From Atherix ibis (taxonomy: Eukaryota; Arthropoda; Insecta; Diptera; Athericidae): a DNA stretch of 64,000 bases. The position numbers were made by a program, and so were the translations under genes. Positions within the stretch are counted from its first letter, which is position 1. Each line of letters begins with the position of its first letter. The stretch lies in NCBI GenBank assembly GCA_958298945.1, contig OY282609.1, positions 40,438,954 through 40,502,953 on the forward strand. The letters run 5' to 3'. Shown piece by piece: positions 25,225-36,910 of this stretch. Under the pieces are notes generated by a model, which was not told where the DNA came from, did not search any database, and saw nothing but the letters and a program-made list of their open reading frames with translations.

Positions 25225-27035
25225 TAGAAATTTTCAGTAGAAATTTTCAATATAAATTTTCAGTAGGAATTTTCAGTAGAAATTTTAGTGCGAATTATCT
25301 GTAGAAATGTTCAGCATAAATTTTTAGTTGAAATTTTCAGTAGAAATTTTCAGTAGAAATTTTTAGTAGAAATTTTCAGTAGAAATTTTCAGTAGAAATT
25401 TTTAGTAGAAATTTTCAGTAGAAATTTTCAGTAGAAATTTTCAGTAGAAATTTTCAGTAGAAATTTTCAGTAGAAATTTTCAGTAGAAATTTTCAGTAGA
25501 AATTTTCAGTAGAAATTTTCAGTAGAAATTTTCAGTAGAAATTTTCAGTAGAAATTTTCAGTAGAAATTTTCAGTAGAAATTTTCAGTAGAAATTTTCAG
25601 TAGAAATTTCCAGTAGAAATTTCCAGTAGAAATTTTCAGTAGAAATTTTCAGTACCATTTGTCAGTAGCAATTTTGGGTAGAAATTTTCAGTAGAAAGTT
25701 TCAGTAGAACCCTTAAGTAGACATTTTCAATAGTAATTTTCAGTAGAAATCTATAGTAAAAATGTTCAGCAGAAATTTTCAGTAGACATTTTCAGTAGAA
25801 ATTTTCAGTAGAAATCTTCAGTAGAAATTTTCAATAGAAATTTTCTGTAGATATTTTCAGTAGATATTTTCAATAGATATTTTCAGTAGAAATTTTGTGC
25901 AAAAATTTTCAGTAGAAATAGTTAGTAGAAATTTTCAGTAGAAATTTTCAGTAGGAATTTTCAGTAGGAATTTTTAGAGAAATTTCAGTAGAAATTTTCA
26001 GTAGAAATTTACAATTGAAATTTTCAGTAGAAATTTTCAGTAGAAATTTTAGTGCAAATTATCAGTAGAAATGTTCAGCATAAATTGTTAGTTGAAATTT
26101 TCAGTTGAAATTTTCAGTAGAAATTTTCAGTAGAAATTTTTAGTAGAAATTTAGAGCAGAAATTTTCAGTAGAAATTTTCTGTAAAAATTTTCAGTAGAA
26201 AAAGTTAGTAGAAATTTTCAGTAGGAATTTTCAGAGAAATGTTCAGTCGTATTTTTCAGAGAAATTTTCGGTAGAAATTTTCAGTAGATATTTTCAATAG
26301 AAATTTCAGTAGAAATTTTCAGTAGAAATTTTCAGTAGAAATTTTCAGTAGAACTTTTCAGTAGAAAATTTGAGTAGAAATTTGCAGTAGAAATTTCCAG
26401 CAGATATTTTCAGCAGATACTTTCAGTAGAAATTTTCAGTAGAAATTTTTAGTAGAAATCTTAAGTAGAAATTTTCAGTAGAAATTTTCTGTAGAAATTT
26501 CAGTAGAAATTTTCAGTAGAAATTTTCAATATAAATTTTCAGTAGGAATTTTCGGTAGAAATTTTAAGGAGAAATTTTCAGTAGAAATTTTTAGTAGAAA
26601 TTTTCAGAAGAAATTTTTAGTAGAAATTTTCAGTAGAAATTTTCAGTAGAAATTTTCGGTAGAAATTTTCTGTAGAAATTTTCAGTAGAAATTTTCAGTA
26701 GAAATTTTCAGTAGAAATTTTCAGTAGAAATTTTCAGTAGAAGTTTTCAGTAGAAATTTTCAGTAGAAATTTTCAGTAGAAATTTTCAGTAAAAATTTTC
26801 AGTAGAAATTTTCAGTAGAAATTTTCAGTAGATATTTTCAGTAGAAATTTTAGTGCGAATTATCTGTAGAAATGTTCAGCATAAATTTTTAGTTGAAATT
26901 TTCAGTAGAAATTTTCAGTAGAAATTTTTAGTAGAAATTTTCAGTAGAAATTTTCAGTAGAAATTTTTAGTAGAAATTTTCAGTAGAAATTTTCAGTAGA
27001 AATTTTCAGTAGAAATTTTCAGTAGAAATTTTCAG
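25225..27035. repeat. 1811-bp duplication, copy P1
   Basis: Matches the block starting at about 27,036 at constant offset 1811: anchor with ATCTGTAG 25,288/27,099; ACCATTTG 25,654/27,465; TTTTGTGCAAAAA 25,897/27,708; TTTTTAGAGAAA 25,971/27,782; GAGCAGAAATTTT 26,154/27,965; AAGTTTTCAG 26,741/28,552. It includes a 14-monomer pure run (25,416-25,597). Its last part (about 26,840-27,035) is not in the second copy. Confidence 0.87.
25416..25597. repeat. Pure run of 14 monomers
   Basis: Fourteen perfect consensus units upstream of the ACCATTTG marker. The equivalent run in the next copy (27,227-27,421) has 15, so the run length differs between otherwise well-matched copies. Confidence 0.82.
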
Positions 27036-28625
27036 TAGAAATTTTCAGTAGAAATTTTCAATATAAATTTTCAGTAGGAATTTTCAGTAGAAATTTTAGT
27101 GCGAATTATCTGTAGAAATGTTCAGCATAAATTTTTAGTTGAAATTTTCAGTAGAAATTTTCAGTAGAAATTTTTAGTAGAAATTTTCAGTAGAAATTTT
27201 CAGTAGAAATTTTTAGTAGAAATTTTCAGTAGAAATTTTCAGTAGAAATTTTCAGTAGAAATTTTCAGTAGAAATTTTCAGTAGAAATTTTCAGTAGAAA
27301 TTTTCAGTAGAAATTTTCAGTAGAAATTTTCAGTAGAAATTTTCAGTAGAAATTTTCAGTAGAAATTTTCAGTAGAAATTTTCAGTAGAAATTTTCAGTA
27401 GAAATTTTCAGTAGAAATTTTCAGTAGAAATTTCCAGTAGAAATTTTCAGTAGAAACTTTCAGTACCATTTGTCAGTAGCAATTTTGGGTAGAAATTTTC
27501 AGTAGAAAGTTTCAGTAGAACCCTTAAGTAGACATTTTCAATAGTAATTTTCAGTAGAAATCTATAGTAAAAATGTTCAGCAGAAATTTTCAGTAGACAT
27601 TTTCAGTAGAAATTTTCAGTAGAAATCTTCAGTAGAAATTTTCAATAGAAATTTTCTGTAGATATTTTCAGTAGATATTTTCAATAGATATTTTCAGTAG
27701 AAATTTTGTGCAAAAATTTTCAGTAGAAATAGTTAGTAGAAATTTTCAGTAGAAATTTTCAGTAGGAATTTTCAGTAGGAATTTTTAGAGAAATTTCAGT
27801 AGAAATTTTCAGTAGAAATTTACAATTGAAATTTTCAGTAGAAATTTTCAGTAGAAATTTTAGTGCAAATTATCAGTAGAAATGTTCAGCATAAATTGTT
27901 AGTTGAAATTTTCAGTTGAAATTTTCAGTAGAAATTTTCAGTAGAAATTTTTAGTAGAAATTTAGAGCAGAAATTTTCAGTAGAAATTTTCTGTAAAAAT
28001 TTTCAGTAGAAAAAGTTAGTAGAAATTTTCAGTAGGAATTTTCAGAGAAATGTTCAGTCGTATTTTTCAGAGAAATTTTCGGTAGAAATTTTCAGTAGAT
28101 ATTTTCAATAGAAATTTCAGTAGAAATTTTCAGTAGAAATTTTCAGTAGAAATTTTCAGTAGAACTTTTCAGTAGAAAATTTGAGTAGAAATTTGCAGTA
28201 GAAATTTCCAGCAGATATTTTCAGCAGATACTTTCAGTAGAAATTTTCAGTAGAAATTTTTAGTAGAAATCTTAAGTAGAAATTTTCAGTAGAAATTTTC
28301 TGTAGAAATTTCAGTAGAAATTTTCAGTAGAAATTTTCAATATAAATTTTCAGTAGGAATTTTCGGTAGAAATTTTAAGGAGAAATTTTCAGTAGAAATT
28401 TTTAGTAGAAATTTTCAGAAGAAATTTTTAGTAGAAATTTTCAGTAGAAATTTTCAGTAGAAATTTTCGGTAGAAATTTTCTGTAGAAATTTTCAGTAGA
28501 AATTTTCAGTAGAAATTTTCAGTAGAAATTTTCAGTAGAAATTTTCAGTAGAAGTTTTCAGTAGAAATTTTCAGTAGAAATTTTCAGTAGAAATTTTCAG
28601 TAGAAATTTTCAGTAGAAATTTTCA
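27036..28625. repeat. 1811-bp duplication, copy P2
   Basis: Second copy of P1. A 15-monomer pure run lies at 27,227-27,421. Its right half (about 27,736-28,625) is duplicated again immediately downstream at offset 890, so the P1/P2 order gained a partial third copy. Confidence 0.87.
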
Positions 28626-29490
28626 GTAGAAATTTTCAGTAGAAATTTTCAGTAGGAATTTTCAGTAGGAATTTTTAGAGAAATTTCAGTAGAAATTTTC
28701 AGTAGAAATTTACAATTGAAATTTTCAGTAGAAATTTTCAGTAGAAATTTTAGTGCAAATTATCAGTAGAAATGTTCAGCATAAATTGTTAGTTGAAATT
28801 TTCAGTTGAAATTTTCAGTAGAAATTTTCAGTAGAAATTTTTAGTAGAAATTTAGAGCAGAAATTTTCAGTAGAAATTTTCTGTAAAAATTTTCAGTAGA
28901 AAAAGTTAGTAGAAATTTTCAGTAGGAATTTTCAGAGAAATGTTCAGTCGTATTTTTCAGAGAAATTTTCGGTAGAAATTTTCAGTAGATATTTTCAATA
29001 GAAATTTCAGTAGAAATTTTCAGTAGAAATTTTCAGTAGAAATTTTCAGTAGAACTTTTCAGTAGAAAATTTGAGTAGAAATTTGCAGTAGAAATTTCCA
29101 GCAGATATTTTCAGCAGATACTTTCAGTAGAAATTTTCAGTAGAAATTTTTAGTAGAAATCTTAAGTAGAAATTTTCAGTAGAAATTTTCTGTAGAAATT
29201 TCAGTAGAAATTTTCAGTAGAAATTTTCAATATAAATTTTCAGTAGGAATTTTCGGTAGAAATTTTAAGGAGAAATTTTCAGTAGAAATTTTTAGTAGAA
29301 ATTTTCAGAAGAAATTTTTAGTAGAAATTTTCAGTAGAAATTTTCAGTAGAAATTTTCGGTAGAAATTTTCTGTAGAAATTTTCAGTAGAAATTTTCAGT
29401 AGAAATTTTCAGTAGAAATTTTCAGTAGAAATTTTCAGTAGAAGTTTTCAGTAGAAATTTTCAGTAGAAATTTTCAGTAGAAATTTTCAG
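28626..29490. repeat. Partial third copy P3, offset 890
   Basis: Repeats the right half of P2 at a constant offset of 890: TTTTTAGAGAAA 27,782/28,672; GAGCAGAAATTTT 27,965/28,855; AAGTTTTCAG 28,552/29,442. It then continues into CAGTAAAAATTTT as P1 does (after 26,741) and P2 does not. Confidence 0.85.
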
Positions 29491-30849
29491 TAAAAATTTT
29501 CAGTAGAAATTTTCAGTACAAATTTTCAGTAGATATTTTCAGTAGAAATTTTCAGTAGAAATTTTCAGTAGAAATTTTCAGTAGAAATTTTCAGTAGAAA
29601 TTTTCAGTAGAAATTTTCAGTAGAAATTTTCAGTAGAAATTTTCAGTAAAAATTTTCAGTAGAAATTTTCAGTAGAAATTTTCAGTAGAAATTTTAAGCA
29701 CAAATTTTCAGTAGAAATTTCAGTCGAAATTTTCAATATAAATTTTCAGTAGAAATTTTAGTGCGAATTATCTGTAGAAATGTTCAGCATAAATTTTTAG
29801 TTGAAATTTTCAGTATAAATTTTCAGTAGAAATTTTTAGTAGAAATTTTCAGTAGAAATTTTCAGTAGAAATTTTTAGTAGAAATTTTCAGTAGAAATTT
29901 CCAGTAGAAATTTCCAGTAGAAATTTTCAGTTGAAATTTTCAGTACCATTTGTCAGTAGCAATTTTGGGTGGAAATTTTCAGTAGAAAGTTTCAGTAGAA
30001 CCCTTAAGTAGACATTTTCAATAGTAATTTTCAGTAGAAATCTATAGTAAAAATTTTCAGTAGATATTTTCAGTAGAAATTTTGTGCCAAAATTTTCAGT
30101 AGAAATAGTTAGTAGAAATTTTCAGTAGGAATTTTCAGTAGGAATCTTTAGAGAAATTTTCAGTAGAAATTTTCAGTAGAAATTTTCAGTAGAAATTTAC
30201 AATTGAAATTTTCTGTAGAAATTTTCCGTAGAAATTTTAGTGCAAATTATCAGTAGAAATGTTCAGCATAAATTGTTAGTTGAAATTTTCAGTAGAAATT
30301 TTCAGTAGAAATTTTTAGTAGAAATTTAGAGCAGAAATTTTCAGTAGAAATTGTCTGTAAAAATTTTCAGTAGAAATAGTTAGTAGAAATTTTCAGTAGG
30401 AATTTTCAGAGAAATAATCAGTCGTAATTTTCAGAGAAATTTTCGGTAGAAATTTTCAGTAGATATTTTCAATAGAAATTTCAGTAGAAATTTTCAGTAG
30501 AAATTTTCAGTAGAAATTTTCAGTAGAAAATTTGAGTAGAAATTTTCAGTAGAAATTTCCAGCAGATATTTTCAGCAGATACTTTCAGTAGAAATTTTCA
30601 GTAGAAATTTTTAGTAGAAATCTTAAGTAGAAATTTTCAGTAGAAATTTTCTGTAGAAATTTCAGTAGAAATTTTCAGTAGAAATTTTCAATATAAATTT
30701 TCAGTAGAAATTTTCGGTAGAAATTTTAAGGAGAAATTTTCAGTAGAAATTTTTAGTAGAAATTTTCAGAAGAAATTTTTAGTAGAAATTTTCAGTAGAA
30801 ATTTTCAGTAGAAATTTTCGGTAGAAATTTTCAGTAGAAATTTTCAGTA
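29491..30849. repeat. Diverged relative of the P block
   Basis: Carries P-block landmarks in the same order with more changes: ACCATTTG at 29,945, CCCTTAAG at about 30,001, TTTTGTGCCAAAA near 30,081 (C where P copies have A), GTGCAAATT at 30,240 and GAGCAG at 30,329. It looks like an older member of the same series, with monomers missing after 30,050. Confidence 0.7.
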
Positions 30850-31846
30850 GAAATTTTCAGTAGAAATTTTCAGTAAAAATTTTCAGTAGAAATTTTCAGT
30901 AGAAATTTTCAGTAAAAAATTTCAGTAGAAATTTTCAGTAGAAATTTTCAGTAGAAATTTTCAGTAGAAATTTTCTGTAGTAATTTTCAGTAGAAATTTT
31001 CAGTAGAAATTTTCAGTAGAAATTTTCAGTAGAAATTTCAGTCGAAATTTTCAATATAAATTTTCAGTAGGAATTTTCAGTAGAAATTTTAGTGCGAATT
31101 ATCAGTAGAAATGTTCAGCATAAATTTTTAGTTGAAATTTTCAGTAGAAATTTTCATTAGAAATTTTTAGTAGAAATTTTCAGTAGAAATTTTCAGTAGA
31201 AATTTTCAATAGAAATTTTCAATAGAAATTTTCAATAGAAATTTTCAGTAGAAATTTTCAGTAGAAATTTTCAGTAGAAATTTTCAGTAGAAATTTTCAG
31301 TAGAAATTTTCAGTAGAAATTTTCAGTAGAAATTTTCAGTAGAAATTTTCAGTAGAACTCTTAAGTAGACATTTTCAGTAGTAATTTTCAGTAGAAATCT
31401 TTAGTAAAAATTTTCAGCAGAAATTTTCAGTAGAAATTTTCAGTAGAAATTTTCAGTAGAAATCTTCAGTAGAAATTTTCAATAGAAATTTTCTGTAGAT
31501 ATTTTCAGTCGATATTTTCAGTAGATATTTTCAGTAGATATTTTCAGTAAATATTTTCAGTAGAAATTTTGTGCAAAAATTTTCAGTAGAAATAGTTAGT
31601 AGAAATTTTCAGTAGGAATTTTCAGAGAAATTTTCAGTAGAAATTTTCAGTAGAATCTTACAATTGAAATTTTCAGTAGGAATTTTCAGTAGAAATTTTA
31701 GTGCAAATTATCAGTAGAAATGTTCAGCATAAATTGTTAGTTGAAATTTTCAGTAGAAATTTTTAGTAGAAATTTTTAGTAGAAATTTTCAGCAGAAATT
31801 TTCAGTAGAAATTTTCAGTAGAAATTTTCAGTAGAAATTTTCAGTA
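30850..31846. repeat. 997-bp tandem duplication, copy 1
   Basis: Offset 997 holds at TAAAAATTTT 30,874/31,871, AAAAAATTTCAG 30,914/31,911, anchor 31,092/32,089, AGAACTCTTAAG 31,354/32,351 and AATCTTACAATTG 31,654/32,651. Monomer order differs slightly around the three CAATAGAAATTTT units (near 31,200 and 32,215) without changing the net length, so there are compensating gains and losses. Confidence 0.87.
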
Positions 31847-32843
31847 GAAATTTTCAGTAGAAATTTTCAGTAAAAATTTTCAGTAGAAATTTTCAGTAGA
31901 AATTTTCAGTAAAAAATTTCAGTAGAAATTTTCAGTAGAAATTTTCAGTAGAAATTTTCAGTAGAAATTTTCTGTAGTAATTTTCAGTAGAAATTTTCAG
32001 TAGAAATTTTCAGTAGAAATTTTCAGTAGAAATTTCAGTCGAAATTTTCAATATAAATTTTCAGTAGGAATTTTCAGTAGAAATTTTAGTGCGAATTATC
32101 AGTAGAAATGTTCAGCATAAATTTTTAGTTGAAATTTTCAGTAGAAATTTTCATTAGAAATTTTTAGTAGAAATTTTCAGTAGAAATTTTCAGTAGAAAT
32201 TTTCAGTAGAAATTTTCAATAGAAATTTTCAATAGAAATTTTCAATAGAAATTTTCAGTAGAAATTTTCAGTAGAAATTTTCAGTAGAAATTTTCAGTAG
32301 AAATTTTCAGTAGAAATTTTCAGTAGAAATTTTCAGTAGAAATTTTCAGTAGAACTCTTAAGTAGACATTTTCAGTAGTAATTTTCAGTAGAAATCTTTA
32401 GTAAAAATTTTCAGCAGAAATTTTCAGTAGAAATTTTCAGTAGAAATTTTCAGTAGAAATCTTCAGTAGAAATTTTCAATAGAAATTTTCTGTAGATATT
32501 TTCAGTCGATATTTTCAGTAGATATTTTCAGTAGATATTTTCAGTAAATATTTTCAGTAGAAATTTTGTGCAAAAATTTTCAGTAGAAATAGTTAGTAGA
32601 AATTTTCAGTAGGAATTTTCAGAGAAATTTTCAGTAGAAATTTTCAGTAGAATCTTACAATTGAAATTTTCAGTAGGAATTTTCAGTAGAAATTTTAGTG
32701 CAAATTATCAGTAGAAATGTTCAGCATAAATTGTTAGTTGAAATTTTCAGTAGAAATTTTTAGTAGAAATTTTTAGTAGAAATTTTCAGCAGAAATTTTC
32801 AGTAGAAATTTTCAGTAGAAATTTTCAGTAGAAATTTTCAGTA
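31847..32843. repeat. 997-bp tandem duplication, copy 2
   Basis: Second copy of 30,850-31,846, lying directly against it. It ends shortly before the type II/type I boundary at 32,871. Confidence 0.87.
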
Positions 32844-32870
32844 GAAATTTTCTGTAAAAATTTTCAGTAG

Positions 32871-32882
32871 AAATAGTAATTT
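32871..32882. other. Junction between type-II and type-I domains
   Basis: The sequence reads AAATAGTAATTTTCAG. Elsewhere AAATAG is followed by TTAGTAGAAATTTT, so here the landmark is cut after AAATAGT and continues in a TAATTTT monomer. Upstream landmarks are type II; downstream, the first GGGATTTATTAG since 13.2 kb appears near 32,928. This is the best candidate for the exact recombination point between the domains. Confidence 0.6.
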
Positions 32883-33078
32883 TCAGTAGAAATTTTCAGT
32901 AGAAATTTTCAATATAAATTTTCAGTAGGGATTTATTAGTAGAAATTTTAGTGCGAATTATTAGTAGAAATGTTCAGCATAAATTTTTAGTTGAAATTTT
33001 TAGTAGAAATTTTCAGTAGAAATTTTTAGTAGAAATTTTTAGTTGAAATTTTCAGTGGAAATTTGTAGTAGAAATTTT

Positions 33079-33221
33079 CAGTAGAAATTTTCAGTAGAAA
33101 TTTTCAGTAGAAATTTTCAGTAGAAATTTTCAGTAGAAATTTTCAGTAGAAATTTTCAGTAGAAATTTTCAGTAGAAATTTTCAGTAGAAATTTTCAGTA
33201 GAAATTTTCAGTAGAAATTTT
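33079..33221. repeat. Pure run of 11 monomers
   Basis: Eleven perfect consensus units just inside domain III, ended by CAGTAAAAATTTT. Confidence 0.8.
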
Positions 33222-33744
33222 CAGTAAAAATTTTCAGTAGAAATTTTCAGTAGAAATTTTCAGTAAATATTTTCAATATAAATTTTCAGTAGAAATTTTC
33301 AGTAAAAACTTTCAGTAGAAATTTTCAGTAGAAATCTTCAGTAGAAATTTTCAGTAGAAATTTTAAGTAGATATTTTCAGTAGATATTTTCAGTAGATAT
33401 TTTCAGTAGAAATTTTCAGTAGAAATTTTCAGTAGAAATTTTCAGTAGAAATTTTCAATATAAATTTTCAGGAGGAATTTTCAGTAGAAATTTTAGTGCG
33501 AATTGTCAATAGAAATGTTCAGCATATATTTTTAGTTGAAATTTTCAGTAGAAATTTTCAGTAGAAATTTTTAGTAGAAATTTTCAGTAGAAATTTTCAG
33601 TAGAAATTTTCAGTAGAAATTTTCAGTAGAAATTATCAGTAGAAATTTTCAATATAAATTTTCAGTAGGAATTTTCAGTAGAAATTTTAGTGCGGATTAT
33701 CAGTAGAAATGTTCAGCATAAATTTTTAGTTGAAATTTTCAGTA

Positions 33745-36700
33745 GAAATATGTAATAGAAATTTTCAGTAGAAATTTTCAGTAGAAATATGTAATAGAAA
33801 TTTTCAGTAGAAATTTTCAGTAGAAATTTTCAGTAGAAATTTTCAGTAGAAATTTTCAGTAGAAATTTTCAGTAGAAATTTTCAGTAGAAATTTTCAGTA
33901 AAAATTTTCAATATAAATTTGCAGTAGAAATTTTCAGTAAAAATTTTCAATATAAATTTGCAGTAGAAATTTTCAGTAAAAATTTTCAGTAGAAATTTTC
34001 AGTAGAAATCTTCAGTAGAAATTTTCAGTAGAAATTTTCAGTAGAAATTTTAAGTAGATATTTTCAGTAGATATTTTCAGTAGACATTTTCACTAGAAAT
34101 TTTCAATATAAATTTTCAGTAGTGATTTATTAGTAGAAATTTTAGTGCGAATTATCAGTAGAAATGTTCAGCATAAATTTTTAGTTGAAATTTTCAGTAG
34201 AAATTTTCAGTAGAAATTTTTAGTAGAAATTTTAAGTTGAAATTTTCAGTAGAAATATGTAGTAGAAATTTTCAGTAGAAATTTTCAGTAGAAATTTTCA
34301 GTAGAAATTTTCAGTAAAAATTTTCAATATAAATTTGCAGTAGAAATTTTCAGTAGAAATTTTCAGTAGAAATTTTAAGTAGATATTTTCAGTAGATATT
34401 TTCAGTAGAAATTTTCAGCAGAAATTTTCAGTAGAAATTTTCAGTGGAAATTTTCAGTAGAAATTTTCAGTAGAAATTTTTAGTAGAAATTTTCAATATA
34501 AATTTTCAGTAGGAATTTTCAGTAGAAATTTTAGTGCGAATTATCAGTAGAAATGTACAGCATAAATTTTTAGTTGAAGTTTTCAGTAGAAATTTTCAGT
34601 AGAAATTTTTAGTAGAAGTTTTCAGTAGAAATTTTCAGTAGAAATTTTCAGTAGAAATTTTCAGTAGAAATTATCAGTAGAAATTTTCAATATAAATTTT
34701 CAGTAGGAATTTTCAGTAGAAATTTTAGTGCGAATTATCAGTAGAAATGTTCAGCATAAATTTTTAGTTGAAATTTTCAGTAGAAATCTTCAGTAGAAAA
34801 TTTTAGTAGAAATTTTTAGTTGAAATTTTCAGTAGAAATTTGTAGTAGAAATTTTCAGTAGAAATTTTCAGTAGAAATTTTCAGTAGAAATTTTCAGTAG
34901 AAATTTTTAGTAGAAATTTTCAGTAAAAATTTTCAATATAAATTTTCAGTAGGAATTTTCAGTAGAAATTTTCAATATAAATTTTCAGTAGAAATTTTCA
35001 GTTAAAAATTTTAGTGCGAATTATCAGTAGAAATGTTCATCATAAATTTTTAGTTGAAATTTTCAGTAAAAATTTTCAGTAGAAATTTTTAGTAGAAATT
35101 TTCAGTAGAAATTTTCAGTAGAAATTTTCAGTAGAAATTTTCAGTAGAAATTTTCAGTAGAAATTTTCAGTAGAAATTTTCAGTAGAAATTATCAGTAGA
35201 AATTTTCAATATAAATTTTCAGTAGGAATTTTCAGTAGAAATTTTAGTGCAAATTATCAGTAGAAATGTTCAGCATAAATTTTTAGTTGAAATTTTCAGT
35301 AGAAATTTTCAGTAGAAATTTTTAGTAGAAATTTTCAGCAGAAATTTTCAGTAGAAATTTTCAGTAGAAATTTTCTGTAAAAATTTTCAGTAGAAATAGT
35401 TAGTAGAAATTTTCAGTAGGAATTTTCAGTAGAAATTTTCAGTAAAAATTTTCAATATAAATTTGCAGTAGAAATTTTCAGTAAAAATTTTCAGTAGAAA
35501 TTTTCAGTAGAAATCTTCAGTAGAAATTTTCAGTAGAAATTTTCAGTAGAAATTTTAAGTAGATATTTTCAGTAGATATTTTCAGTAGACATTTTCACTA
35601 GAAATTTTCAATATAAATTTTCAGTAGGGATTTATTAGTAGAAATTTTAGTGCGAATTATCAGTAGAAATGTTCAGCATAAATTTTTAGTTGAAATTTTC
35701 AGTAGAAATTTTCAGTAGAAATTTTTAGTAGAAATTTTTAGTTGAAATTTTCAGTAGAAATATGTAGTAGAAATTTTCAGTAGAAATTTTCAGTAGAAAT
35801 TTTCAGTAGAAATTTTCAGTAAAAATTTTCAATATAAATTTGCAGTAGAAATTTTCAGTAGAAATTTTCAGTAAAAATTTTCAGTAGAAACTTTCAGTAG
35901 AAATCTTCAGTAGAAATTTTCAGTAGTAATTTTAAGTAGATATTTTCAGTAGATATTTTCAGTAGATATTTTCAGTAGAAATTTTCAGTACAAATTTTCA
36001 GTACAAATTTTCAGTAAAAATTTTCAATATAAATTTTTAGTAGGGATTTATTAGTAGAAATTTTAGTGCGAATTATCAGTAGAAATGTTCAGCATAAATT
36101 TTTAGTTGAAATTTTCAGTAGAAATTTTCAGTAGAAATTTTTAGTAGAAATTTTTAGTTGAAATTTTCAGTAGAAATTTTCAGTAGTAATTTTCAGTAAA
36201 AATTTTCAGTAGAAATTTTCAGTAGAAATTTTCAGTAAATATTTTCTATATAAATTTTCAGTAGAAATTTTCAGTAAAAACTTTCAGTAGAAATTTTCAG
36301 TAGAAATCTTCAGTAGAAATTTTCAGTAGAAACTTTCAGTAGTAATTTTCAGTAAAAATTTTCAGTAGAAATTTTTAGTTGAAATTTTCAGTAGAAATTT
36401 GTAGTAGAAATTTTCAGTAGAAATTTGTAGTAGAAATTTTCAGTAGAAATTTTCAGTTGAAATTTTCAGTAGAAATTTTCAGTAGTAATTTTCAGTAAAA
36501 ATTTTCAGTAGAAATTTTAAGTAGATATTTTCAGTAGATATTTTCAGTAGATATTTTCAGTAGATATTTTCAGTAGAAATTTTCAGTTGAAATTTTCAGT
36601 AGAAATTTTCAGTAGAAATTTTCAATATAAATTTTCGGTAGGAATTTTCAGTAGAAATTTTAGTGCGAATAATCAGTAGAAATGTTCAGCATAATTTTTA

Positions 36701-36910
36701 GTTGAAATTTTCAGTAGAAATTTTCAGTAGAAATTTTTAGTAGAAATTTTCAGTAGAAATTTTCAGTAGAAATTTTCAGTAGAAATTTTCAGTAGAAATT
36801 ATCAGTAGAAATTTTCAATATAAATTTTCAGTAGGAATTTTCAGTAGAAATTTTAGTGAAAATTATCAGTAGAAATATTCAGCATAAATTTTTAGTTGAA
36901 ATTTTCAGTA
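33745..36910. repeat. 3166-bp tandem duplication, copy 1
   Basis: Lies directly against its second copy at a constant offset of 3166: ATATGTAATAG 33,748/36,914; AGTGATTTATTAG 34,121/37,287; GTTAAAAATTTT 35,001/38,167; GTGCAAATT 35,247/38,413; CGGTAGGAATTTT 36,636/39,802; GTGAAAATTATC 36,855/40,021. In the several hundred bases compared directly I found no difference, and there is no net indel over 3.1 kb. An older, smaller duplication (about 34.0 against 35.5 kb, offset about 1505) lies inside it. Confidence 0.92.
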
